A stretch of 49,132 bases of DNA from UM-FILTER-42-14 sp964586055 (lineage in GTDB: Bacteria; Patescibacteriota; Microgenomatia; UBA1400; PJMF01). Of this stretch, positions 7,348-15,801 are shown piece after piece. Numbering within the stretch: the first letter of the stretch is position 1; each line of letters starts with the position of its first letter. A model generated the notes under the pieces. That model had not been told where the DNA came from and ran no database searches. It saw only the letters and a program-made list of their open reading frames with translations. The stretch covers positions 1 through 49,132 of the forward strand of contig CAZPFX010000005.1 in the NCBI GenBank assembly GCA_964586055.1. Reading direction: 5' to 3'. Made by a program: the position numbers and the translations under genes.

Positions 7348-9171
7348 ATGAAAGACATAACACAAGACAAATTAAGAAATGTCGCCATCATCGCTCACGT
7401 TGACCATGGGAAAACTACGCTCGTGGACTCGATGTTAAAGCAGACGAGAACTTTCGCAGCTCACCAGCGTGAGAATCAGCAAACCACGATTATGGACTCT
7501 AACGACCTCGAGAGAGAGCGCGGAGTGACTATTCTTGCCAAGAATACTGCGGTTTTTTGGCATGAATACAAAATTAACATTCTGGATACTCCAGGTCACG
7601 CTGATTTCAGTGGTGAGGTAGAACGTGTTCTTAATATGGCTGATGGCTGTATTTTATTAGTCGATGCTGCAGAAGGTGTTCTATCACAGACTAGATTTGT
7701 ATTGAGCCTTGCTTTGCAGCTCGGACTTATTCCCATTGTTATCATTAACAAGGTTGACAGAAAAGACCAGCGCGTCCAGGCAGTTGCCGCGGAAATTGAT
7801 GATCTTTTCTTAGAACTTGCCACCAATGAATCACAGCTTACCTTCCCTCTTCTCTACGCTCGTGGTTTTGAAGGCATTGCCGGTAAAGAAATTTCTGAGA
7901 ATCCAGATCACTCACTAAGCATTCCTGATAGTACCGATCTTACGCCTGTTTTTGAGGCGATTGTGAAAACAGTCCCCCATCCTGTCGGAGATCCAACTGG
8001 TCCCTTCCAGATGCAGGTGACAACCCTTGATTACGACGAGTACCAGGGCAAGTATGCCATTGGTCGCATCGCACGCGGAACTGTGAAAAAGGGCCAAAAC
8101 ATTGCCATGCTTCGCAAAGATACCACGGTCAAATTTGCTAAAGTAAAAAGTCTCTTCGTTTACCTTGGTTTAGAGCATACAGAGGCAGAATCGGCTAGCG
8201 TTGGCGAAATTATTGCTATTTCTGGTCTCGATGATCCACATATCAGTGACACTTTGACAGACGCGGAGCACCAGGACGCCTTGCCGGATTTAGAGATTAG
8301 TGAACCAACAGTGAAGATTCAGCTTTCAGTCAACACTTCCCCATTCGCGGGGCGCGAGGGCGAGTTCTCTACTTCACGACAGCTCAGAGAGCGCTTAAAG
8401 AAAGAGCTAGAAACCAACGTCGGACTAAAAACTCTTCCAGGTGATTCTGGAGATCGCGTGACTTTAATTGGTCGTGGTGAGCTGCATTTGTCAATTCTTG
8501 TTGAAACCATGCGACGCGAAGGTTACGAATTTTCACTTTCACGACCTGAAGTGATGACTAAATCCATTGATGGCGTCCAGAGTGAGCCATGGGAATACGT
8601 CACTATTGATGCCCCGGAAAGTAGAACTGGTGTGATTACCAGCAGTTTGGCACAGCGCAGAGGTATTTTGATCGCTATGCAAAACACCCAGCAAGGAAAT
8701 CGCTTTTCATATGAAATTTCTACGGCAAACTTAATTGGCCTTAGAAATGAATTGATGACTACAACTTCTGGAGAAGCAGTTCTTAACAGCTCTTTTCTTG
8801 AGTTCCGTCCGCTTTCTACTCGCGTTGAAAGTATCAGAGGTGGAGCTTTAATCGCTCACGAGACTGGCACGGCAACAGCCTACTCTCTTGAGAAGGCACA
8901 GGAGCGAGCCAATATGATAGTCGACCCCGGTGAAGAGATTTATGCGGGACAGGTGGCTGGAATTCATAAACGCGCTGAAGACATCGTTATGAACGTTACT
9001 AAAGGAAAAAAACTTACCAACATGCGCGCTGCAAGTGCTGACATGATGGTAACGCTCGCACCTGCTTGGAAACCATCTCTTGAACAGTTCATGACTCTCA
9101 TTGCTGAGGACGAAATGCTTGAGGTCACACCGTTGAATTTGCGACTGCGTAAGAGGCAGTTGGCGAGATAG
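7348..9171 (+). CDS. typA: Ribosome-associated GTPase TypA/BipA
   Basis: 607 residues, full length for TypA. The G domain carries AHVDHGKTTL (residues 16-25), the switch region RERGVTIL, DTPGHADFSGEVERV and NKVDR. It is followed by the beta-barrel domain II, EF-G-like domains III and V, and the C-terminal TypA domain (KGKKLTNMRAASADMMV). It binds the 70S ribosome at the EF-G site and helps translation or ribosome assembly under stress. Monocistronic, convergent with the SDR gene. It is the most conserved housekeeping gene in the window and a good phylogenetic anchor. Confidence 0.96.
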   Translation: MKDITQDKLRNVAIIAHVDHGKTTLVDSMLKQTRTFAAHQRENQQTTIMDSNDLERERGVTILAKNTAVFWHEYKINILDTPGHADFSGEVERVLNMADGCILLVDAAEGVLSQTRFVLSLALQLGLIPIVIINKVDRKDQRVQAVAAEIDDLFLELATNESQLTFPLLYARGFEGIAGKEISENPDHSLSIPDSTDLTPVFEAIVKTVPHPVGDPTGPFQMQVTTLDYDEYQGKYAIGRIARGTVKKGQNIAMLRKDTTVKFAKVKSLFVYLGLEHTEAESASVGEIIAISGLDDPHISDTLTDAEHQDALPDLEISEPTVKIQLSVNTSPFAGREGEFSTSRQLRERLKKELETNVGLKTLPGDSGDRVTLIGRGELHLSILVETMRREGYEFSLSRPEVMTKSIDGVQSEPWEYVTIDAPESRTGVITSSLAQRRGILIAMQNTQQGNRFSYEISTANLIGLRNELMTTTSGEAVLNSSFLEFRPLSTRVESIRGGALIAHETGTATAYSLEKAQERANMIVDPGEEIYAGQVAGIHKRAEDIVMNVTKGKKLTNMRAASADMMVTLAPAWKPSLEQFMTLIAEDEMLEVTPLNLRLRKRQLAR

Positions 9172-9190
9172 GTTTTCCAATATTTTAGTT

Positions 9191-9988
9191 TTAGAATTCA
9201 TGAAAATCGGCCACAGATTTTCCGCCGTCTACGACGATTGACTGTCCATTAATATATGAAGCCTTGTCGCTAACCAAGAATGAGACAACGTTGGCAATTT
9301 CATCTGTTTCACAAACTCGTTTCATTGGATATTGCTTGGCGACACTTGCATACCATTTCTTGAGTTCATCGGCAGATCTGTTGTTTTCAGAGTTAGCAAT
9401 TTTGACAAAGCCCGGAAGCACAGAGTTAATTCTAATTTTTGGTGCAAAGTCAGTTGCTAATGATCTTGTCAAAGCGTCGATAGCGCCCTTCGAGACTGAA
9501 TAGACACTAAAGTTAGGTAGAGCAATAAAACTTTCAATAGAAGAAATATTTACAATAGAGCCATTCCCCGATTTAATAATTTCTGGAATTGCATATTTTG
9601 ACATGAGAAAGTAGCCATTTAGATTAACGTTCAATGTTTGTTGCCAGTCTTCTTCTGAGATTTCAGCAATATTTTTGGCCATTCCTGGACTGTAGAGGGC
9701 AACACAGTTGACCAAAGCGCTAACTCCGCCAAATTTATCGACTGCCGTAGCGACTATGCTTTTGACATCTTTGACAACGGTAACATCTTTTCTACAGAAA
9801 ATTGCTTCTCCCCCATTTTCTCTTATGATCTCAGCTGTTCTTTCACCCATTTCCCCAAGATCAACCACTACAACTTTATAGCCATCACGTGCTAATTGAA
9901 TAGCGACGGAACCGCCAATAGATTTTCCGCCAGATTTGTAGCCCATAGCACCACCGGTGACAATGGCAACTTTGTTATTTTTGTTCAT
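9191..9988 (-). CDS. Short-chain dehydrogenase/reductase (SDR)
   Basis: 265 residues with the classical SDR layout: cofactor loop after VAIVTGG, NCVALYS in place of the usual NNAG, catalytic Ser in NISSIES, YSVSKGA (catalytic Tyr and Lys) and the C-terminal YINGQSIVVDGG. The glycine loop is unusual: TGGAMGYKSGGKSIGGS is about six residues longer than the standard TGxxxGxG. An acidic residue after VVVVD suggests NAD(H) preference. The substrate is unknown. A weak -10 lies about 9 bases before the ATG. Confidence 0.85.
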   Translation of the reverse strand: MNKNNKVAIVTGGAMGYKSGGKSIGGSVAIQLARDGYKVVVVDLGEMGERTAEIIRENGGEAIFCRKDVTVVKDVKSIVATAVDKFGGVSALVNCVALYSPGMAKNIAEISEEDWQQTLNVNLNGYFLMSKYAIPEIIKSGNGSIVNISSIESFIALPNFSVYSVSKGAIDALTRSLATDFAPKIRINSVLPGFVKIANSENNRSADELKKWYASVAKQYPMKRVCETDEIANVVSFLVSDKASYINGQSIVVDGGKSVADFHEF

Positions 9989-10035
9989 ACAAGCATGGTA
10001 TCAAAAGAATTTTTTTATTACCGAGGTAGATTTTT

Positions 10036-10653
10036 CTAGATACTCTCGATGGAGTATTTGTCATTTTCGACTAAAAGATATTGATCGTCGGTCAGTAACA
10101 CAAGCTTGTTACCCATTTTGTAGGCATTTTTCATGAGTTTTGTATATCGTTCTTTAAAGTTGTTTCCGCCCCAATGAGGGAAAATAATTATATCTGTGAG
10201 ACCAAGCGCATCATAACTGTGAAGACTTGGCGCCTTGGTCGCGTCGTCAATATCAGCGGCAAGCTCGATGCTTGGTCCAGCTACAATTGAGCCGGCGCTA
10301 GAACCACCATAGATGACTCCTCTCTTAACATATTTATCGATCATTTTTGAAAAACCACTCTTATTCATTTCTTGCAGTAGATAAAAAACATTGCCCCCAG
10401 AAACAAAAACAAAGTCAGTGTTGTCGAGCATCTTCCTTACTTCTCCTGGTGTTTTTCCCGTGAGAGTAAAGTCAGTGACTGGGAATCCTACATCTACCAG
10501 AGATTGCCTATCATCTTTAAGCCACTGGAGACTTCCCTCTTCTACCTCAGCTGCAGTTGGGATAAAAGTCATTCTTAAGTCTTGAGTTTTTTTGGGTAAG
10601 TGCTGAACAAAATGTTTGGTTGTGAAATTGGAGCTTGAGGTGAGGATGAGCAT
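10036..10653 (-). CDS. Peptidase S51 family (PepE-like) dipeptidase
   Basis: 205 residues matching peptidase family S51. FVSGGNVFYLLQEM is the family's ligand loop, and YGGSSAGSIVAGPSIE contains the nucleophilic serine in GSSAGS. The domain is a class-I glutamine-amidotransferase-like fold; relatives cleave Asp-X dipeptides or act on cyanophycin dipeptides. It follows the bcp gene by 17 bases and is probably co-transcribed. A cyanophycin-synthetase-like ATP-grasp is encoded 16 kb away, but no direct link is shown. Confidence 0.83.
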   Translation of the reverse strand: MLILTSSSNFTTKHFVQHLPKKTQDLRMTFIPTAAEVEEGSLQWLKDDRQSLVDVGFPVTDFTLTGKTPGEVRKMLDNTDFVFVSGGNVFYLLQEMNKSGFSKMIDKYVKRGVIYGGSSAGSIVAGPSIELAADIDDATKAPSLHSYDALGLTDIIIFPHWGGNNFKERYTKLMKNAYKMGNKLVLLTDDQYLLVENDKYSIESI

Positions 10654-10670
10654 AATATTGTTTTATTTTT

Positions 10671-11126
10671 TTATCTTAATTTCTCAACATCAATTAACAC
10701 TTGCGCCGCATGTTCAGCAGGTTTGACTTTTTCATAGTGTTTGACGATTTCTCCGGTGGGATTTACTAGAAATGACTCTCTTACAATGCCACTGAAGGTT
10801 TTGCCAAACATGATTTTTTGTCTCAACACCCCATAAAGTTTTGCCACTGATTTATCCGTGTCCGAAAGAATAGGGAAAGGTAAATTGTGTTTTTCTGCGA
10901 ATTTTTTATGACTCTCTGTAGAATCGGCAGAGATGCCGAAAACTACAATTCCTTTTTCTTTGAGATCTCCCCAGCTATCGCGGAAAGTACAAGCTTCCTT
11001 GGTGCAACCAGGAGTGCTGTCTTTGGGATAGAAATAAACAAGCACCCAAGAGCCAAGATATTTTTCTAGACAGTGTTCGGTATTATTTTGGTCATTCAGA
11101 CAAAAGAGAGGGGCTTTTTTCATCAT
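10671..11126 (-). CDS. bcp: Thioredoxin-dependent peroxiredoxin, Bcp/PrxQ type
   Basis: 151 residues. YFYPKDSTPGCTKEACTF holds the peroxidatic Cys (PGCT) and, five residues on, the PrxQ-type resolving Cys. Thioredoxin-fold elements FGISADSTESHKKFAEKH and FPILSDTDKSVAKLYGV follow. It reduces hydrogen peroxide and organic hydroperoxides in the cytoplasm using thioredoxin. Two consecutive ATG codons (11126, 11123) are possible starts. It is first gene of a two-gene unit with the S51 peptidase. Confidence 0.93.
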   Translation of the reverse strand: MMKKAPLFCLNDQNNTEHCLEKYLGSWVLVYFYPKDSTPGCTKEACTFRDSWGDLKEKGIVVFGISADSTESHKKFAEKHNLPFPILSDTDKSVAKLYGVLRQKIMFGKTFSGIVRESFLVNPTGEIVKHYEKVKPAEHAAQVLIDVEKLR

Positions 11127-11180
11127 TTTACTTTCAAGTACATAAATACATGGCCTTCATACTTTTATTGTCGCGCTAAT

Positions 11181-11218
11181 CTTTCTTAAGAACTAAAAAA
11201 TGTTAGTTCTTAAGAAAG
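11181..11218. repeat. 16-bp perfect inverted repeat
   Basis: CTTTCTTAAGAACTAA (11181-11196) and its exact reverse complement (11203-11218) enclose a 6-base loop AAAATG. No T tract follows on either strand, so it is not a standard terminator. It lies between bcp and the 629-residue protein gene. Confidence 0.85.
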
Positions 11219-11222
11219 TGCG

Positions 11223-11261
11223 TTGATGTAGTCGCTCATCACGTGAGCATCGCTTTTTTTT
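11223..11261 (+). terminator. Possible terminator or end of a small RNA, plus strand
   Basis: GCTCA/TGAGC (11234-11238 with 11244-11248), extended by an outer GATG/CATC pair with a bulge, is followed closely by eight Ts (11254-11261). No plus-strand gene ends nearby, so it may terminate a small transcript that includes the 16-bp hairpin. Confidence 0.4.
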
Positions 11262-11317
11262 GGTGTGCGGATGGAAACAGGACTTGTTATCTGTGAGGCT
11301 CAGTTGGTAAGTGTTTG

Positions 11318-13207
11318 TCATTGATCTTCTGAGTGAATAGTGAGCAATTTTATCCATTTTTGCATTTCATTAATTTTTTGATATTCTTCATGACTAAGTA
11401 CCTCACAACTTGCCATCTTTTCAATTAATACTTCTATAGTCATTTTTCGGTCAGAGATCATTGCCAAAAACTCAGGACTGATATCGCCAGACCACCTTGT
11501 ATACGGTAGAGCTTTGAAAATACCTCCTGTATTATGTTGACATTGAATTGTTCTGTCTATTATAACGACTGCTTCGCCAATAGATATGTTATCCGACCAT
11601 ATCTGCTCTCCACATTCAGCGATTATTTGCCAAGCTTTTCCGCCAAAATTATCTCCCCAATTTTGTTGAAAGACATACCTGGCTCTTCTGAAGAATAAAC
11701 GAGCCTCCTCTGAATCGCTGTTGGAAAAAAAAATTTTTCCATATGGTAAATAAGCAATCTTGTCTGCACCAACTTTAGCTTGGAATCTCAGCTCATCTCT
11801 AACAATTTGATGCAAATAAAATCTAAGCTCACTTATTGCTTCAGCAATTGAATTTTGACAGAACTCTGTTAGTTCAGTAATTTTTCGCAGGTCTTCTCTT
11901 CTGATCTCTCTTGATAACATGCCATATAGATTGTTGACGCCCTCAGTTCTAGCTTTTTCAATAGTCATAAGTTCATTATGCATCTCTGCAGCAAGTATGA
12001 ATCTAAAAACAAGTCTTCTAACATCAATTATGTGAAACGCACGCTCGCTGATGCTTTTGTTTTTATCAGCAGCTCTTTTCGCTATCTGTATTTCTATATT
12101 TCTAGAATCTATTTCAAAGTCATCAGGAATATTTTTGATGCATGATATTGCTTCTTTACAAGTAGCGAAATTACCTTTTGTGTAATGCTGCCTAATTTTT
12201 ACAAGAAGCAAATCATCTAGCTCATCTCTGCTCGTAACCAGCACTCCATCTCTGATTTTAATCCATCGACATAATGCGAGAAAGTTGTCTGTGTTGATAA
12301 AAAATTGAGTTAAATGGTTGTCTGAACCGAACTGCATTGCTGCAAGATTGATACTATCCAAGTAAGGAGTGCTAGGAAGGTATCCGATAAAGTACATAAT
12401 TTTTGATCCCACTCTTTTTGCCAACATGTCAATATGACTTTCACTTAAATATTTACCAATGAAGTCAAGTTTTGACAAAATAAGATCAAATATCTCCACT
12501 TCGTCATCGGCTAATATTTCAGCACTTTTGAATATAAGATCTACTACTTGTCCTTTCCCCAAGGTGCTTAATTGTTTGAAGTTATAATCAAGTGATTCTA
12601 GGGAAATTTTCCAGCCATGCCTATTTTTTCCAAGTGTTTTCGAAAAGATGCGGATAAAATTTTCCTCACTAAATTCAGCATTCGTCACAATTTGTAACTC
12701 CGGATATCCACTATTATTTTGTAAAAATTTTCGAATTGAATCTGGTGAAAATTTCATTGAATATCTTAGAATTGACTCTGTTGAGTCACCATATTTACCA
12801 AGAATTTGAATTAATAAATCATCGCTTAAATTAACGTATTCTCTGAAACTCAACAATTGATCAATCAGAGGAACCCTATCAAAGCCACTTTTGGGCTTAA
12901 ATAAATCCTCAATTATTTGTCTAAAATCTTGTTTAGTCTTGGTGGCTGCTTTTAGGAAGACTGGGGTGGTAATTAGATAAGGATCTTCTTCAATTATCAG
13001 TCTCCAGAATTCTCGGCAATTAGAGTTTCCTGTAAAACTTTCCATTAATGTTCTTCTTTGATTAGCTAGTCTTGAAAGTATTTCATCTGATCTTTCAACT
13101 ATACGCCACCCATGCCCATTCTCAATTTGTGTTCTAACCTCACTAATATTCAGTGGAAGTGAGAAAGGTGCGGCTTTCCTTTCCAGTTCAGTATTTTTTC
13201 CAATCAT
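11318..13207 (-). CDS. Uncharacterised 629-residue protein, probably all-helical
   Basis: I do not recognise a family. The frame is clean over 629 codons with normal bacterial composition. There is no signal peptide or membrane segment, so it is probably cytoplasmic. The sequence reads as many consecutive amphipathic helices of 15-25 residues (for example RQIIEDLFKPKSGFD, LSDDLLIQILGKYGD), suggesting an alpha-solenoid or scaffold. The C-terminal ~150 residues are more distinctive (SDSEEARLFFRRARYVFQ, IIDRTIQCQHNTGGIF), with conserved-looking Cys, His and Trp positions. It lies 31 bases downstream of the acyltransferase gene on the same strand, so it may be the last gene of the glycan operon. 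It is more AT-rich than its neighbours, hinting at separate origin. Confidence 0.7.
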   Translation of the reverse strand: MIGKNTELERKAAPFSLPLNISEVRTQIENGHGWRIVERSDEILSRLANQRRTLMESFTGNSNCREFWRLIIEEDPYLITTPVFLKAATKTKQDFRQIIEDLFKPKSGFDRVPLIDQLLSFREYVNLSDDLLIQILGKYGDSTESILRYSMKFSPDSIRKFLQNNSGYPELQIVTNAEFSEENFIRIFSKTLGKNRHGWKISLESLDYNFKQLSTLGKGQVVDLIFKSAEILADDEVEIFDLILSKLDFIGKYLSESHIDMLAKRVGSKIMYFIGYLPSTPYLDSINLAAMQFGSDNHLTQFFINTDNFLALCRWIKIRDGVLVTSRDELDDLLLVKIRQHYTKGNFATCKEAISCIKNIPDDFEIDSRNIEIQIAKRAADKNKSISERAFHIIDVRRLVFRFILAAEMHNELMTIEKARTEGVNNLYGMLSREIRREDLRKITELTEFCQNSIAEAISELRFYLHQIVRDELRFQAKVGADKIAYLPYGKIFFSNSDSEEARLFFRRARYVFQQNWGDNFGGKAWQIIAECGEQIWSDNISIGEAVVIIDRTIQCQHNTGGIFKALPYTRWSGDISPEFLAMISDRKMTIEVLIEKMASCEVLSHEEYQKINEMQKWIKLLTIHSEDQ

Positions 13208-13238
13208 ATAATTTCTTTACTAAAGTTATTTGAATTTA

Positions 13239-14264
13239 TTACGTCACCAACTTTTTTAAGATTCTAAATTTCATCAGAAATAAAATGATGAGGAAGCTTG
13301 TCGCAGTGATTATAGTCCAGTGAGCGATGTTGCCCTGGAGTAAACCTATTAAGTTTGGATGAAAGATGATTTTTTCGATTTCTAGAATCACGCCGTGAAT
13401 TAGAAAGACACCAAAGCTGGCTTTAGCTAACACAGCTAAAATGCTCTTAAGTTTCTGGGACATTTTTACAAAATATTTTTCGAAGTATTGGAAGAGTAGG
13501 AAAACACTCATGGAGGAAATGACTATGAGCGGTGCGAAATATGACATGAAGATTGAGTTCGTGTCTTGGCTACTTTGTACCAAGGCGAAAGTCCAGAGGA
13601 TTGTGGCAATGGTAGTAAATGAGGTGAGAACAAATGTTTTCTTGGTGAGTTTTATTTTAGTTAATAACCAGCCGGTCAGCATGTAGCCACTGTAGTAAAT
13701 GGTCTGTCTGACCAAGCCATTATCGACCGAGATTGGGAACGCCATCGTGTTTCTGAGGTACGGGAGAAAGCTAACAGCCAGGAACCACAGAGATACAAGG
13801 TAAGCCACATGTCTTTTGCCACCCTCTTTGACGATAATTCGAAAGGTGGGTACCAGTAGGTAAAGACAAAAGATCATGGGAATAAAGGTAAATTTGGCGG
13901 AAAGTATTTCTGTGTATGTTCTTAGCGACTCCAACGGTGCGGGAAAATTTATCCCGTTAGTGATGATGAATAAAACCAGTGCCCAAAATAACCAAGGTCT
14001 AATGATTCTTTGAATTCTTTTATTAAAGAAAGTGCTGGCAGCTTCTTTTTTTGGCAATAGCAAAGCGCCGCTGATCATTACAAAAAGTGGTACCGCAGTG
14101 CTGGCAAGGGTGATCAATAAGAATGAGCTCGATTCTGCAATTCCGTTTCCAGTTGGGAGTTTAAAAGTGTGCAAGAGAACGACGAGCGAAATCGAAAAAA
14201 TACGAAGTACGTCTGCCCAAACAAGATGGTTGGAAGCTAAGCTTTTACTACTAATTGATTTCAT
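13239..14264 (-). CDS. Acyltransferase 3 family membrane protein
   Basis: 341 residues with about ten hydrophobic helices. It opens with HLVWADVLRIFSISLVVLLH, matching the acyltransferase-3 motif with the catalytic His in the first helix, then RRIIRPWLFWALVLF-like sequence (IQRIIRPWLFWA) with the conserved Arg. Such proteins O-acetylate or O-acylate surface glycans using acyl-CoA. The start overlaps the preceding GT-C gene by 14 bases. Target unknown; the operon suggests the same surface glycan. Confidence 0.85.
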   Translation of the reverse strand: MKSISSKSLASNHLVWADVLRIFSISLVVLLHTFKLPTGNGIAESSSFLLITLASTAVPLFVMISGALLLPKKEAASTFFNKRIQRIIRPWLFWALVLFIITNGINFPAPLESLRTYTEILSAKFTFIPMIFCLYLLVPTFRIIVKEGGKRHVAYLVSLWFLAVSFLPYLRNTMAFPISVDNGLVRQTIYYSGYMLTGWLLTKIKLTKKTFVLTSFTTIATILWTFALVQSSQDTNSIFMSYFAPLIVISSMSVFLLFQYFEKYFVKMSQKLKSILAVLAKASFGVFLIHGVILEIEKIIFHPNLIGLLQGNIAHWTIITATSFLIILFLMKFRILKKLVT

Positions 14265-15801
14265 AAAGATTTACTGCATCGTTTTTAAAGACGCTTTTGA
14301 GAAACGGGTAATTGACTTCCCCCTCTTCTCTACCAGCATAAACATACTGAATATTATTATCAACTAAAAATTTCTTGGCCTCTTCCTCGCTCATCTCTCC
14401 AGAATAAAATTGGTTAATTTTTTCTTGTTTCTCTTCAGCTTTTGGAGTTTGTAACAAATGCCCAAAGTAGACGCGGGAGTTGGTGTTGGCGGGAATTTGA
14501 TTTCCCATGTAATAAAAAGTAAGAATTGTCGAGTCTGGAGGCAACTCATCACGAATAAAATTCAAAGTGGATCGTTCAGAATTTGACATGTAGTACCAAG
14601 GATTTTCATTCTTTATGTCTTTAATTCTCTCAGTGAAGATTTGGATGCTGGTCATGGAGACTAGTAGTAATAAGTTTCCAAGTAAAAGGTTTTTGGCAGC
14701 CACCCTCTCTTTGGGAAAGTAGCGCTGGCTTAGATATCTGACTGTGAAAACAGCCAAAAGAGCCAAGGGCACATAAAGTCCCCTAAGGAAAAATCTAGAA
14801 AGACCAATGGGTATTAGTGATAGAGAAAAAGAACAAAGCACCCAGATGCTTAAAAAAGTTTGGATTCTTGTTTTGTTTTTAATGAAAATAAGTTGATAAA
14901 TAAATAAAATTAGTATTAGCCCGTAGCCAAAGATAAAAGATAAAATACTTGGGTGAGAAAGAGATTGAGAAACTACGCTGGAAAAACTTGAATTCTCACC
15001 TAGGTTTAAAGCCATGCCAAGAACGGCGGTAATTCCAAGAAAAATCGTCAGTATCCAAGTTTGCCACTCTCGATTTTTAAAGCTTAATTGACCATAAGTT
15101 ATCCAAAGATAAATCCCAGTAGTCAGGAAGTAGATAGCAATATTGTAAGGATAAAAAATTAATGAAATTACAAGACTTATCTGCGCTGCTATTTGCCAAC
15201 GGATTTGCTTTTTTTCAAGCCAAAAATAAAAGCCAAAAAGAGCAAGAAAGAAAGCTGATAAAGCGACGCCTTCATGAGCTCTCTGAAAAGCGCTATGGAG
15301 TGTTATCGAGGTCATTGTGGCATCGATAGAATCTTGACCGATGTGAATAAGAAATCCAAGGCCGCCGCCCAAAGACATAATCAGAACAGCGATTAAGCTA
15401 TCTTTTCTGCGATCTAATATTTTCTTTGTTGAGAATGCCAGCGTTCCGACTAGAAGAAATGTGATCGCAGAAGCAAAAGCATGGAATAAGAAAAATGGAT
15501 TAGTTTTAGGAAAAACCATTCCAATAGTTGTGTAAACTGGGTAATAAAATATTGGGTGATTCGGCTGAGAAGTATAAGTATTCTCCAAAAGAAAGCTATG
15601 ATGTTGACCCCAGCTGATTGCTGAGACATAGACATTTATATCCCAGGGATCGAACCACGATGCTTGGCCTGTGAAAGACATGCCTTCGGGAGTTTGTTTC
15701 ATTGCTAGCCAATTTGGAAATGAGTTGAGAAAAATAACTATGGTACTGATAAAAATTATGCTTAGAATTGAAATGATATTTTTGTGAAAGAAGTTTTTCA
15801 A
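14251..15801 (-). CDS. GT-C-type polytopic membrane glycosyltransferase
   Basis: About 516 residues with 10-12 hydrophobic helices and a soluble C-terminal domain. The first outer loop holds FDPWDINVYVSAISWGQ, an acidic loop typical of GT-C enzymes using polyprenyl-phosphate sugars; exact family not recognised. I chose the TTG at 15801: it overlaps the previous stop as TTGA and GGAG lies 5 bases upstream. A TTG at 15822 is in frame but lacks a ribosome site. The C-terminal region (LPPDSTILTFYYMG) resembles the periplasmic tail of PMT-like proteins. Confidence 0.75.
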   Translation of the reverse strand: MKNFFHKNIISILSIIFISTIVIFLNSFPNWLAMKQTPEGMSFTGQASWFDPWDINVYVSAISWGQHHSFLLENTYTSQPNHPIFYYPVYTTIGMVFPKTNPFFLFHAFASAITFLLVGTLAFSTKKILDRRKDSLIAVLIMSLGGGLGFLIHIGQDSIDATMTSITLHSAFQRAHEGVALSAFFLALFGFYFWLEKKQIRWQIAAQISLVISLIFYPYNIAIYFLTTGIYLWITYGQLSFKNREWQTWILTIFLGITAVLGMALNLGENSSFSSVVSQSLSHPSILSFIFGYGLILILFIYQLIFIKNKTRIQTFLSIWVLCSFSLSLIPIGLSRFFLRGLYVPLALLAVFTVRYLSQRYFPKERVAAKNLLLGNLLLLVSMTSIQIFTERIKDIKNENPWYYMSNSERSTLNFIRDELPPDSTILTFYYMGNQIPANTNSRVYFGHLLQTPKAEEKQEKINQFYSGEMSEEEAKKFLVDNNIQYVYAGREEGEVNYPFLKSVFKNDAVNLYEIN

